A DNA stretch of 64,000 nucleotides from an uncultured Pseudomonadales bacterium. GTDB taxonomy: Bacteria; Pseudomonadota; Gammaproteobacteria; Pseudomonadales; Pseudohongiellaceae. The notes beneath the pieces are model-generated. The model was not told where the DNA came from and did not search any database. It worked only from the letters and a program-made list of their open reading frames with translations. Below are positions 33,880 through 43,455 of this stretch, one piece after another. The position numbers were made by a program, and so were the translations under genes. Location: the NCBI GenBank assembly GCA_943842505.1, contig CALTDI010000004.1:62001-126000 (forward strand), read 5' to 3'. The number at the start of each line of letters is the position of its first letter. Within the stretch, counting starts at the first letter, position 1.

Positions 33880-35304
33880 TTATCTTACGACCAATTTCCT
33901 AATCCAACCATCGCCTTTAGTCAGTAGATAGAGCTCACCTGCCGCATCGGTACCAAGCCTCAAATCTGCCCGCTTGCCGCCGCCGTAGGTGTTTGCAAAT
34001 CCCGTCGCCTCAGCCATGTTTACCTCATTCCCATCCATGACAATACGCAGTTCCTGTATAGAAGCCGGTTTTCCTGCCTCAAGCCCGTCACTTTCGGCGT
34101 GGAACACGCGGCCCGATACCATGTCGGTAAACACGACTCTGCCGACTAGCGCTGGAATTCCTGTACCGCGATAGACATAGACACTGCTAACCGCATTGCC
34201 TTCGTCGTGATCAAATTGGAGAACAGGATAAGTGAATTCCTGACTATCATTTGGCTTAGGGTACACCGGATTCGGTCTGACATTACCGATCCCAAAAGCC
34301 GAAGCAAACATACCCTCGCGTAAACGCCAACCATAGTTAGCGCCGGGGACGCCTATATTTATTTCCTCGATCTGATTCTGCCCGATATCGGCGATGTACA
34401 TAGTGCCATCGCTGTCGAACGAAAAATGCTGGGGATGTCGCAGGCCATAGGCCCATATCTCCGGCGCTGCCCCCACTTCGCCAACGAAGGGATTGTCCTC
34501 GGGTATTCCATAGCTTGAAGGGTACTCAGAATTCAGGGGGTCGATTCTAATGATGGATGACATTGGCGAGTCGAGAGACTGCCCGTTCTCATTAGGATCA
34601 TTCGCCCCACCTCCATCTCCCAGGCTGGCAAATAGCAAACCATAGTCTGAATCGGCATTCGTAGCGGCATAATTAAATGCCAAGGTACCAATGTTATGAT
34701 TTTGTGCGAACTGTCCTATGCGAAATATTTCTCTCGATGTACCGGAGAAGACATTAGCGCTCGCATCCGTCGCCGTCCACTCACGAATCACACTCTCATG
34801 GTTCTCGGAATTGTCATCCAGATAATTGGCAAGCCCGCTTTGTGAACTCGTACTGAAAGCTGTGTAGAACTTGCCGTAGCCCGGCCTGCCAACTTGTCCG
34901 AACTGAGGGTGGAACGCAAAACCCGCTAGTCCGGTTTCGTTGGGGTACATGGAGTCATCGAAGCCTACTTCGCCGCCTCGAATATCCAGAAACGCATCGA
35001 GGGTGTTCGCCTGCTCATCATAGATATACAACACGCCGCGCAGCTCATTGATCACAAGGCGTCCGGAGTTATCCGGAATTGGCTGCATATACTGCAGGCG
35101 AGCATAGGCATTGTTAGTGAGAGGGACATCATTTGAGTCCAGGGTCTGCGGTAGCCGCAGAAATTCCTGGGCGATAACACTGATCTCGCCCTTCTCAATC
35201 TTCGCAGGAATAGGATCGACCAAAGCTTCGGGTAAAGCCTCGGCGGCGAACGAGCCAGCCATCGCACTCATACAGGCAAAACTAAAACCGACTTCCAACT
35301 TCAT
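33880..35304 (-). CDS. PQQ-type sugar dehydrogenase (glucose/sorbosone dehydrogenase family), exported, about 474 aa
   Basis: After a signal peptide (MKLEVGFSFACMSAMAGSFA) comes a six-bladed propeller with the GSDH pattern: LVINELRGVLYIYD, GLAGFAFHPQFG, HNIGTLAFN, LLFASLGDGGGANDPNENGQ, EIWAYGLRHPQHFSFD, and MYIADIGQNQIEEIN. These correspond to the catalytic His, the Ca/PQQ-binding Arg-His and Asp sites of soluble glucose dehydrogenase relatives. The GTG at 35331 overlaps the stop of the preceding PQQ dehydrogenase, showing translational coupling; ATG 35304 gives a better signal peptide. Confidence 0.88.
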   Translation of the reverse strand: MKLEVGFSFACMSAMAGSFAAEALPEALVDPIPAKIEKGEISVIAQEFLRLPQTLDSNDVPLTNNAYARLQYMQPIPDNSGRLVINELRGVLYIYDEQANTLDAFLDIRGGEVGFDDSMYPNETGLAGFAFHPQFGQVGRPGYGKFYTAFSTSSQSGLANYLDDNSENHESVIREWTATDASANVFSGTSREIFRIGQFAQNHNIGTLAFNYAATNADSDYGLLFASLGDGGGANDPNENGQSLDSPMSSIIRIDPLNSEYPSSYGIPEDNPFVGEVGAAPEIWAYGLRHPQHFSFDSDGTMYIADIGQNQIEEINIGVPGANYGWRLREGMFASAFGIGNVRPNPVYPKPNDSQEFTYPVLQFDHDEGNAVSSVYVYRGTGIPALVGRVVFTDMVSGRVFHAESDGLEAGKPASIQELRIVMDGNEVNMAEATGFANTYGGGKRADLRLGTDAAGELYLLTKGDGWIRKLVVR

Positions 35305-35327
35305 GGCTCGATTACCCTCGTATATGC

Positions 35328-37478
35328 TCACCTTTGATTAGGCAGTCTGTAGGCAACCAGGGCACCAGGAAAGTCTGTACGCGAGCTACCAATCTGCACG
35401 ACGATGTACTGCTTGCCCTGATGCATATAGGTCATCATTCCATACTGGCCTGGCGCGGGTAACGGCACACTGCCGACTATCTCTCCGCTGTATTTATCTC
35501 GTGCATTCAAGGTCATTGGCGCATCGGGAACAAATTGCACCATGCCCTCACTCATCGCCCGGGTCTGCACCAGAAGATCGTCCATCACCATCTGAATCGA
35601 CCAGCCTACGCCTCCGGTATCCGGCACATCGACTCCTTCCAGGAGAGGATGGTTCTTGATTGCATCGGGAGTAGGACCTACTGCCATCGACCAAGCCTTC
35701 TCGCCACTGTTCATCTGATACGCGGTTAGCTGATTATCCATCGGCTTGAAGACACGCAGACCATCTATAGTGGGCAAGCCACCACCACCGCCGGGCAACC
35801 AAGCTGCAACAGTCTTACCGGTAGTTGGTGTACTGTTTGGAGTCGCACCACCTTCGCCAGGTATCGGATAGTTAGGATTGTCTCTGTCGACACCATTCGT
35901 TGGCCGCATGAAGCCGGGAGCAAAACAGTTGCGCGCATGGGAGGCAAACATCAAACCGCTGCTTGGGTCACCTACAGGTTGATGAGGAATAACATTGCCA
36001 CCGCCTATGCAGCCAATATTATTGATGTAGTCGTTATCGTGCCCCTGGGGCAGAGCCGGAACATAGAGGCCACCGACGCGATAGCCATTGAGAATTACCA
36101 TCGCCTGCTCTTTTAACTCGGGCGTGTAATCGATAACAAACTCTTCGGTCAGGCCGTCGGTGACTATCGGATCAACCGGTTCTGGCCAGGTAGGAAAGGG
36201 CTGGGTCGGCGCGGTGTAATTTCCCGGCACCTGAGTCTGGAATACTTCGCGATCCTCGATCGGCCAGATCGGTTCACCGGTCTCGCGATTGAATGCAAAC
36301 ACCAAGCCCTGCTTGGTGTTCTGAATGAGTGCGGGAATAGTCTGCCCGTCTATGGTCAGATCCATCAACATCGGTGGCGTGGGCAAATCGTAGTTCCACT
36401 GATCGCTGCGATGAATCTGATAGTGCCAGCGACGCTCACCGGTTTGGACATCCAGGGCCAACACACTGCCACCAAATAGATTGTAGCCAGGCCGATGACC
36501 AGCATAGGCCTGAACGGTAGACGCATTGGTCACCATATAGACCAGACCTAACTCCGGGTCTGCCGACGCCGGCGCCCAGGTTGAGATATCGCCGGACCAC
36601 TGCCAGGCGTCATTCTCCCAGGTCTCATGCCCGACTTCGCCAGGTCTGGGAATAGAATGAAACTTCCAGAGGAATTCGCCAGTAGCGGCATCGAAGCCCA
36701 TGATGTCCCCAGGCACATTCTCGATGCGGGTCTGACCATAGCTGGGCTGATGCCCCACTAGTACAACCACGACACCATTCACGACAATGGGTGGAGCCGA
36801 GGCAGTCACCATGCCTAACTCTCGCGGGATACCGTAGTCCGGATCGTAACTGCCTCCGGCGACCAGATAATCCTGCCAGGGACCCCAGTCTTCTACCAGT
36901 TTGGGAATAAGGTCTATTCCACCGGATTGCTCAAAGCCATCCAGCGGAATCGGTTCTCCCCAATTCTCTAGCGGCTTGCCTGTTTTCGCGTCCAAAGCCC
37001 AGAGAAAGAAACCCGGCGTAGTAATATAGACAACGCCTCTGCCATCTACCTCGGCATAGGCCACACCCTTGCCATAGGCCTGCCGTGGCGAGCGCTGATG
37101 CCTTACCGTGGCCGGCTCTCTAAAGGTCCAGATATTCTCTCCCGTTGCGGGATCCATCGCTATAACCTGCCTGCGTGGAGTCGCCACCGTGTACAGCATT
37201 CCATCTACATAGACAGGCGTTGAGCGGGAGAAATAATCCAGATTCGGCCCAAAATTATCACTGCGCCAGATCCAGGCCTGTTCGAGATCCGAGAAATTCG
37301 CGGCATTAATCTGATTTAGGGGAGAGTAGCGTGTATTGCCTGAATCGCCGCCCAGGTAGCGCCATTCCCCATTCTCGGTGCCGGGCATGCCCTGCGCCGA
37401 GGCTTGGCTGGATAACAGCAAGGCCATAAGTGATAAGAGGAGCGAGTGAGGTTTCAAGACTCTGAACATACTGTGCAT
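35328..37478 (-). CDS. PQQ-dependent quinoprotein dehydrogenase (eight-bladed propeller), exported, 716 aa
   Basis: Signal peptide ends SSQASAQ (about residue 29). The family start GEWRYLGGDSGNTRYSPLNQINAANF is followed by tryptophan-docking propeller repeats (for example AMDPATGENIWTFREP, ALDAKTGKPLENWGEP, GFDAATGEFLWKFHSIPRPG and AFNRETGEPIWPIEDR). The layout matches the membrane glucose/quinate-type or soluble GDH-like group. I see no CxxCH, so there is no fused cytochrome c domain and electrons must go to a separate acceptor. First gene of the leftward oxidative cluster; PQQ synthesis genes are not in the window. Confidence 0.92.
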   Translation of the reverse strand: MHSMFRVLKPHSLLLSLMALLLSSQASAQGMPGTENGEWRYLGGDSGNTRYSPLNQINAANFSDLEQAWIWRSDNFGPNLDYFSRSTPVYVDGMLYTVATPRRQVIAMDPATGENIWTFREPATVRHQRSPRQAYGKGVAYAEVDGRGVVYITTPGFFLWALDAKTGKPLENWGEPIPLDGFEQSGGIDLIPKLVEDWGPWQDYLVAGGSYDPDYGIPRELGMVTASAPPIVVNGVVVVLVGHQPSYGQTRIENVPGDIMGFDAATGEFLWKFHSIPRPGEVGHETWENDAWQWSGDISTWAPASADPELGLVYMVTNASTVQAYAGHRPGYNLFGGSVLALDVQTGERRWHYQIHRSDQWNYDLPTPPMLMDLTIDGQTIPALIQNTKQGLVFAFNRETGEPIWPIEDREVFQTQVPGNYTAPTQPFPTWPEPVDPIVTDGLTEEFVIDYTPELKEQAMVILNGYRVGGLYVPALPQGHDNDYINNIGCIGGGNVIPHQPVGDPSSGLMFASHARNCFAPGFMRPTNGVDRDNPNYPIPGEGGATPNSTPTTGKTVAAWLPGGGGGLPTIDGLRVFKPMDNQLTAYQMNSGEKAWSMAVGPTPDAIKNHPLLEGVDVPDTGGVGWSIQMVMDDLLVQTRAMSEGMVQFVPDAPMTLNARDKYSGEIVGSVPLPAPGQYGMMTYMHQGKQYIVVQIGSSRTDFPGALVAYRLPNQR

Positions 37479-37845
37479 CAGCTAAGATCCTATGAGAGCG
37501 CCGGCTTAGCGCTTCCGCAGCCTTATCTAAAATGGCAGAAGAAGTGAGCTTGCCGGTCTATTGATTGAAATTCTGATTGACCGAACTGTAGACTAAAAGC
37601 TATCGCGCCCGAAGTCTATGACTGCGAAGTCCGATAGCTGCGGTAGCCCATGAAAGCCCCAATTTCGAAGGTCTGGAGTAGAAAGCTGTGTATATATCTT
37701 GCGAAATCCCATGGGCAATCCGTATTATGTGCAGCATATCGCTGGCTGAATCAGGGTAGCTAACTGAGCTCTAGCTGCAGGCCATTTATCGAACTTAACA
37801 ACCCTCTTCGCTATTAACTATTACCCATACCCAGGTGGTTTAACA
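37479..37845. promoter_or_regulatory. divergent promoter region, PQQ dehydrogenase / S46 peptidase
   Basis: 367 bases without a gene between divergent starts, so promoters for both are expected. An AGGTGG ribosome site lies 8 bases before the rightward ATG. No palindrome or riboswitch-like structure stood out. Confidence 0.4.
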
Positions 37846-40050
37846 ATGTTTACTACAACGCTTCAATTAATGCCGGCACTGCTTAATCGACTAGCCTTAA
37901 TCCCGATCGTCTGTCTTGCGGCTATTGCTGGCCACTCGGTCGCCGACGAAGGCATGTGGCAACCCCATCAATTGCCCGATCTGAGCGAACAGTTGCTACA
38001 ACTCGGGCTCGAGATCAATCCTGAAAACCTCAGCAGGCTGGATCAATTCCCGATGAACGCAGTCGTCAGTCTGGGCGGCTGTAGCGCCTCCTTCGTTTCG
38101 CCTCAGGGTCTGGTCGTAACCAATCATCACTGTATCTATGGCTCTGTGCAATACAACAGCACCCCCGAGAATAATTTACTGACAGATGGTTTTCTGGCAA
38201 AGCAACTGAACGAAGAAATTCCAACGGCACCGGGGACGCGAGTCTATGTCACCGAAGAAGTGAGCGATGTGACCGCCGATGTATTGTCGGGCGTAACTGC
38301 ATCAACATCCGGAATAGATCGCTACAACATGATCGAGGCGAATAGAAAATCTCTCATCGCGGACTGTGAATCATCCGGCAACCATCGCTGCGGTGTTTCT
38401 TCGTTTCATCAGGGTCTGGAATATTTCCTCATCAAGCGACTCGAAGTTCGCGACGTGCGTCTTGTCTATGCACCTGCAACCAGTATCGGCAAATACGGTG
38501 GCGACATCGATAACTGGCAATGGCCCCGACACACCGGTGACTTCGGTTTCTACCGCGCCTACGTGGGCACAGATGGGCGTCCTGCAGAATACAGTGAAGA
38601 CAATGTACCCTATGCCTCGAATAGCTTCCTGGAAGTAAGCGCTACGGGTGTTGAAGAAGGCGACTTCGTCATGGGAGTCGGCTATCCCGGCAGCACGAAC
38701 CGCTACCGCACAACTGCCGAGGTTGAGAATGAATTCGAATGGTACTACCCCCAGGCTCGGGGTTTTCGAGAGGACATAATCAACATTATCAATGCAAACT
38801 CCGCCGATGGCAGTGCAGCGCGCATCGCCTACGAAGGAACTCTCGCCAGCCTGAATAACTATGCAAAGAATTTTCAGTCTATGGTGGAGAGCTACAACAA
38901 GAGTGACTTCATAGATAGACGCCGACAGGCTGAAACCGATCTAGTTGAATGGATCAATAGCGACAGCACAAGGCGACAGCAATATGCGCCAGCCATAGGA
39001 CGTCTGCAAGATTTAATAGAGACGAATCATGGAACTCGCGAGCGTGATCTGGTGCGCAGCTATATGGGCTATGCAACTCTGCCATCTGCTGCCCATCGTC
39101 TTTATAGACTAGCCATGGAGAAACAAAAGCCCGACGCAGAACGCGAACCGGGTTATCAGGAACGAGACTTACGTCGTCTAAGCCAGTCGATGCAGACCAT
39201 TAGCCGACGCTATGACGAGACCGTCGACAAGGCTACTCTGAGTTACTTACTCGCAAGATACGCGGAACTCCCCGAGCAGCATCGATCGCAAGCTACAGAT
39301 TCCTTCTTTGGTATTTCCGGTAGCATCGATCAGGGTCAAGTAGATCAGATTATCGAAGATAGCTATGCCCAGACATCATTAGATGACGAGGCGGCACGAT
39401 TGGCATGGCTGGAAAGTTCTGTAGAAGATTTTGAGAACAGCGATGACCCTCTGATTCGTTATGCTGTGGACTCCTATGCCGAGCGCATGGCGCTCGAACT
39501 AGAGCGCAAAGAGCTGAGTGGGCAGTTCCAACGCTGGCGCCCCGAATATATGGAAGCGGTGATCGCCTATAACCGAAGCCTGGGCCAGCCCATCTATGCC
39601 GATGCCAATAGTTCATTGCGCGTTACATTCGGTCAGGTGAGAGGCAACCAGCCTAAAGATGGCCTGACCAATCAGCCATTCACCTCACTGGAGGGCATCG
39701 TGAGTAAAGACACCGGCCTGGATCCATTCAATGCCCCCGCAAAGCAATTGGATCTGATTCGCGCAAAGCAATATGGCGACTATGTATTGCCTTCCCTAGG
39801 CACAGTACCCGTGAACTTCTTGAGCACACTGGATATCACCGGCGGCAATTCAGGTACCGCAACCATGAACAGTAAAGCGCAGCTGGTTGGCCTGTTGTTC
39901 GACGGAGTCTACGAGAGCATTATCGGGGACTGGGACTTCGACGATTCCAAGAACCGCGCTATCTCAGTCGATGCCCGCTATATGCTTTGGGTAATGGAAT
40001 ACATGGATGGCGCCACGAATCTTCTGGAGGAAATGACTATTGCCAAGTAA
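37846..40050 (+). CDS. S46 family dipeptidyl-peptidase (DPP7-like), exported, 734 aa
   Basis: Removes dipeptides from peptide N-termini in the periplasm. The chymotrypsin-type triad is recognisable: His in GLVVTNHHCIYGSVQ, Asp in the KYGGDIDNWQWPRHTGDF block and Ser in DITGGNSGTATMN. Eighteen residues after the catalytic Ser, where DPP11 enzymes have the Arg that selects acidic P1 residues, this protein has Gly (LLFDGVYES). It should therefore prefer hydrophobic or small P1 residues, like DPP7. Signal peptide ends near HSVAD. Length is normal. It complements the M1, M28 and DUF885 peptidases elsewhere in the window. Confidence 0.93.
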   Translation: MFTTTLQLMPALLNRLALIPIVCLAAIAGHSVADEGMWQPHQLPDLSEQLLQLGLEINPENLSRLDQFPMNAVVSLGGCSASFVSPQGLVVTNHHCIYGSVQYNSTPENNLLTDGFLAKQLNEEIPTAPGTRVYVTEEVSDVTADVLSGVTASTSGIDRYNMIEANRKSLIADCESSGNHRCGVSSFHQGLEYFLIKRLEVRDVRLVYAPATSIGKYGGDIDNWQWPRHTGDFGFYRAYVGTDGRPAEYSEDNVPYASNSFLEVSATGVEEGDFVMGVGYPGSTNRYRTTAEVENEFEWYYPQARGFREDIINIINANSADGSAARIAYEGTLASLNNYAKNFQSMVESYNKSDFIDRRRQAETDLVEWINSDSTRRQQYAPAIGRLQDLIETNHGTRERDLVRSYMGYATLPSAAHRLYRLAMEKQKPDAEREPGYQERDLRRLSQSMQTISRRYDETVDKATLSYLLARYAELPEQHRSQATDSFFGISGSIDQGQVDQIIEDSYAQTSLDDEAARLAWLESSVEDFENSDDPLIRYAVDSYAERMALELERKELSGQFQRWRPEYMEAVIAYNRSLGQPIYADANSSLRVTFGQVRGNQPKDGLTNQPFTSLEGIVSKDTGLDPFNAPAKQLDLIRAKQYGDYVLPSLGTVPVNFLSTLDITGGNSGTATMNSKAQLVGLLFDGVYESIIGDWDFDDSKNRAISVDARYMLWVMEYMDGATNLLEEMTIAK

Positions 40051-40057
40051 AGAGATC

Positions 40058-40897
40058 ATGCATCAGAAAATACTTCAGACTATAGCGTGCCTCGCTTGCG
40101 GGGTAATTGGCATGAGCGCGCTCGCCCATGACTCGACTGCGCACTACATGGCTAACGAAGGCTTGATGGTAGAACACGGTGACACCAAGATTCTCTTCGA
40201 CCCGCTGTTCCGAAATAGTTACGGACAATACTTGCTGCTACCGGAGGAAATGGAACAGGCCTTGTTTGCCGGAGTAGCTCCCTACGATGGAGTCGATGCC
40301 ATCTTCGTCAGCCATCATCATGGGGATCATTTCTCTCCCAGCGATATGGTGCGGCTGTTGAGAGAACAACCGAACATCAAACTATACGCTCCGAATCAAG
40401 CGGTGATCGCCATGCGCAGCGAGAGCGGCAATAGCGATGCCGACCTATTCGATCGGGTAACTGGGGTCAGTCTGGAATATAAGGACGCGCCGGTAGCACT
40501 GAGCATGGAGGGCCTACAGATCGAGGCGGTGCATATTCCACACTCCGGCTGGCCAACGGGCCGCCTGGACGTCGAGAATATCGTGTGGCGAGTAACGCTG
40601 AATGAGGACACGACTGTCCTGCATATGGGAGATGCCGATCCGAACGATGTGCATTTTGCTCGGGATGCACAATACTGGAATCTTAACAATCCACATATGG
40701 CATTCCCTCCCTATTGGTTCTTCAGCTCCGCAAGTGGGCGCAATATTTTAAGCAACAGGATTAAGGCAAAACGCAATGTGGGCGTGCATGTACCGGTAAC
40801 AATTTCATCTGACCCAATACGAAGACCAGCAGAACTTCGCGGCTTCGACCTCTTCGCCATCCCGGGGGAAACCAGAAGAATTTCTGTCGAAGACTAG
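40058..40897 (+). CDS. exported metallo-beta-lactamase-fold hydrolase, 279 aa
   Basis: Start ATG 40058 lies 7 bases after the S46 stop (40050), so the two are coupled. The signal peptide ends SALAHD. The zinc motif is complete: IFVSHHHGDHFSP (HxHxDH), His in AVHIPHSGWP, and Asp in VLHMGDADPNDVHF. The layout with a C-terminal GVHVPV strand resembles UlaG/lactonase-like MBL proteins. Its periplasmic location with a peptidase leaves the substrate open. Confidence 0.88.
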   Translation: MHQKILQTIACLACGVIGMSALAHDSTAHYMANEGLMVEHGDTKILFDPLFRNSYGQYLLLPEEMEQALFAGVAPYDGVDAIFVSHHHGDHFSPSDMVRLLREQPNIKLYAPNQAVIAMRSESGNSDADLFDRVTGVSLEYKDAPVALSMEGLQIEAVHIPHSGWPTGRLDVENIVWRVTLNEDTTVLHMGDADPNDVHFARDAQYWNLNNPHMAFPPYWFFSSASGRNILSNRIKAKRNVGVHVPVTISSDPIRRPAELRGFDLFAIPGETRRISVED

Positions 40898-41042
40898 TTT
40901 TCTGCAACCGCCGCATCTGCCTCTTCGGTGCGCCCGGCACGCAATATTCCTGTCATAGCATAGTTTCCAGAGTGGCAGGAAGGGCTGAAGAAGTAAGCGC
41001 AGCCCCAACGATGGCAAGGCACAAAAGCAGAGTTCGGATCAT
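40894..41042 (-). pseudogene. deleted remnant of a 'PDLQGVW' family gene
   Basis: The minus strand ends in WGCAYFFSPSCHSGNYAM and TGILRAGRTEEADAAVAEN, closely resembling the C-terminus of the protein at 1126-2151 (ACHEGNYGMVNILRGAR). A signal-peptide-like start (ATG 41042, MIRTLLLCLAIVGAALTSSA) lies just upstream but in a different frame, and the whole middle is missing. Its TAG shares two bases with the convergent MBL gene's TAG. Confidence 0.6.
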
Positions 41043-41075
41043 GACAAGCTCGTATTCAGGTGCTGTAAATTGTCC

Positions 41076-41315
41076 CTAAGACTTAGCCTGCAGCATTGTC
41101 ACTAGCGCCTGAGTATGTTCGGCAGCCTCCATACCTAGTGTCGTCAGATATCCGCCGTCTTCAAGCGTAATGAAGTTTTTTTGAAACAGTCGCTTGGCAG
41201 CGGCGATACGCTCGGGAGCCGCCTCATGATGAATCTTGATTCCACCCTGAGAGCTTTCCAGGTTGAACAGGTTAAGAAGTTCCAGATCTTCGAGAAATTC
41301 GCGGCTTAAACTCAT
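41076..41315 (-). CDS. TIGR02647-family small protein, 79 aa
   Basis: Matches the compact Gammaproteobacterial family with ELLNLFNLESSQGGIKIHHE, AAKRLFQKNFITLEDGGYLT and TLGMEAAEHTQALVTML. The pattern suggests a small winged-helix-like domain; the function is unknown. I prefer the ATG at 41315 (MSLSREFL) over an ATG four codons upstream, since the family usually begins with this segment. Confidence 0.85.
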   Translation of the reverse strand: MSLSREFLEDLELLNLFNLESSQGGIKIHHEAAPERIAAAKRLFQKNFITLEDGGYLTTLGMEAAEHTQALVTMLQAKS

Positions 41316-41572
41316 GGCAGGTCTCATCTAATGTTGTTCCATGGATAGCATAGCACGTGCTTCGGTAGTTTTTCCCTCGGGATGACTAAATTCATCTATT
41401 CCATGTCCCTGCACGACCATGCACGGCTAAAGGCACCGCGCCTCGTCTCACGCAGAGACGATCAGGCTAAGCTGGGGTCGAAAATACAGCTAAAAAAACC
41501 GAAGAAGGATGGTTGGTACTGCGTTTTGACCCAATAGCTCGATAAGCGGGTTAACCGTGTTAGGCAATATGC

Positions 41573-42181
41573 CTATTCCCATGCCATCGCCCTAATAAAC
41601 CCTTCACGCTCCATAAGACTCTTTAGATAGCGCTGACAGTTGGGCTTGTAATATTCGCTTAGCCCCAGAGAGATTCCCATAAAGAGTGCATACCCTACCG
41701 CGATGTCTGCAATCGTGAATCGATCGGCACAAAGATACTCTCTGTCCTCGAGCGCGGACTCAACACTACGCAACCTCGATAGATACCACTTCGTATAATC
41801 TTCCACCACCTGTGGCACCCGGCGCTCCTCCGGCTCCAGGCGGGTATAGCGCAGCACCAGAGTTTGGGGAAACGTAAGCGTTGCATCACTACGATACAGC
41901 CAATTGAGATACTCGCCATAATCTACCTCATCTGAGGCAACCGCCAGCGGCGTAGGCCCATATTTCTCTGCTAAGTAGTGACAGATAGCCGTCGACTCTG
42001 TGAGTGTTACACCTCCATCGACAAGGCTTGGCACCGTTCCCAGGGGATTAACATCCAGGTAGCCGTTATGCTCAAAGCGCGGCGGAAAATTCATAGTGAC
42101 CAACTCATAATCGAGCTGCATCTCTTCGAGTGTCCATAGCGGTCTCAGCGAACGGGAGTTTTTACAGTGATAGAGTTTCAT
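41573..42181 (-). CDS. glutathione S-transferase family protein, 202 aa
   Basis: Thioredoxin-like N-terminal domain with MKLYHCKNSRSLRPLWTLEE (the catalytic Ser is probably in NSRS) and VPSLVDGG...LTESTAICHYLAEKYG, the glutathione-binding cis-Pro and Glu-Ser motif. The all-helical C-terminal domain carries FTIADIAVGYALFMG. Cytoplasmic; conjugates or reduces electrophiles with glutathione. Stand-alone gene. Confidence 0.92.
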   Translation of the reverse strand: MKLYHCKNSRSLRPLWTLEEMQLDYELVTMNFPPRFEHNGYLDVNPLGTVPSLVDGGVTLTESTAICHYLAEKYGPTPLAVASDEVDYGEYLNWLYRSDATLTFPQTLVLRYTRLEPEERRVPQVVEDYTKWYLSRLRSVESALEDREYLCADRFTIADIAVGYALFMGISLGLSEYYKPNCQRYLKSLMEREGFIRAMAWE

Positions 42182-42288
42182 GTTAATCGGCTTCCAGAAA
42201 GGATAGCTTCTCTATTGTATATCGAAATGAAAAATCGGGAGTACGCGTAGGCCATGATTTATAAGGTATCAAATAATTTGGCTGAGGC

Positions 42289-43287
42289 TTAGCTAGTACT
42301 CACTCGGAAAAACATGTACGCAACATAAGCTGCAACGAAGAAGATCCCAACCTGACGGCTCATCAGCGCTCTACCGAAGATAAAAATGGGAACCAGGAAA
42401 AGGGCAAAGATCAGAGAGACCAAAATATCTAAGATACCGCCCTCGGGAACTATTAGCGGCTGAACAAGCGCACTAATTGGCAACACGAACAAACCATTAA
42501 ATATATTCGACCCGATAACATTTCCCACACACAGGTCAGCCTCGCCCTTCATGGCCGCAAAGATTGAAGTAATAAGTTCTGGCAGACTCGTTCCTACTGC
42601 CAACACCAGCATACCAATAATCACCGGTGGAACACCCAGTGACTCTGCTAAAGCTGACCCGTTATCAATAGTTAACTGCCCGCCTATGGCAAGCCCAACA
42701 ACACCACCGACTATCAATAACCAGTTAACCCTTTTCTCGGCGTGGGAAACTATATCCAGCTCTCCAATAGTCGTAACTAGCGGATCTTTCCCCTGCCGCA
42801 GAAAATCCGTCACGGTTAAATAGAGGAATATGCTGAACAGCAACAACATGACCAAGCCATCGGAACGATCGATGATAGGACTTTCGCCACGCAAGAGTGG
42901 ATCCAGGGTCATGAACAGAAGGACGGTTGTTCCCAAGAGAAGCAACGGCAATTCTCTGCGGATGATTTTCCCTTGCAGAGTCATCGGCGTAATGACTGCC
43001 GCCGAGCCCAGAACCAGGCCAAGATTAGCCAAGTTTGAGCCTGTAATATTACCGAAGGCCAGTTCTGTCTGACCCTCTAATGCGCCAAGCACGTTGACTA
43101 CCAGTTCCGGAGCACTGGTACCGAAGGCAACTACTGTAAGGCCAACGACTAGCGGTGGGACGCCATAGGCATCCGCTATTCCCGAGGCTCCGCGAACCAT
43201 AGCGGCACCGCCACCCAGGAGTAGCAATAGCCCTAAGAATAATAGTAAGAAAGTAATTGTGTGTCCCCCGAGGCACGATTGCTTCAC
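42289..43287 (-). CDS. Na+/Ca2+ exchanger family membrane protein (CaxA/YrbG-type), 332 aa
   Basis: Two inverted halves, each with the alpha-repeat acid motif: VVGLTVVAFGTSAPELVVNV...GNITGSNLANLGLVLG and VIGMLVLAVGTSLPELITSI...GNVIGSNIFNGLFVLPI. About 10 helices in total. It exchanges Ca2+ (or another divalent) for Na+ or H+ across the inner membrane. The listed start is a GTG at 43287; a nearby alternative start just before the first helix (ITFLLLFLGLLL) is possible. Confidence 0.9.
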   Translation of the reverse strand: MKQSCLGGHTITFLLLFLGLLLLLGGGAAMVRGASGIADAYGVPPLVVGLTVVAFGTSAPELVVNVLGALEGQTELAFGNITGSNLANLGLVLGSAAVITPMTLQGKIIRRELPLLLLGTTVLLFMTLDPLLRGESPIIDRSDGLVMLLLFSIFLYLTVTDFLRQGKDPLVTTIGELDIVSHAEKRVNWLLIVGGVVGLAIGGQLTIDNGSALAESLGVPPVIIGMLVLAVGTSLPELITSIFAAMKGEADLCVGNVIGSNIFNGLFVLPISALVQPLIVPEGGILDILVSLIFALFLVPIFIFGRALMSRQVGIFFVAAYVAYMFFRVSTS

Positions 43288-43455
43288 TCTTATTTAAAGC
43301 ATAGCTAGTAATGGCTATCAAGTGCGATTGTTCCACCCCGACTAAAACACACTGTTTGCTGCCGCTAGATCCAACAAACGCGATACTTAGCAGTAGTCGA
43401 AGAGTGGGTTACACTAGAAAACTAACATTCGACAGATCATAAGAAGATTGCCTAT

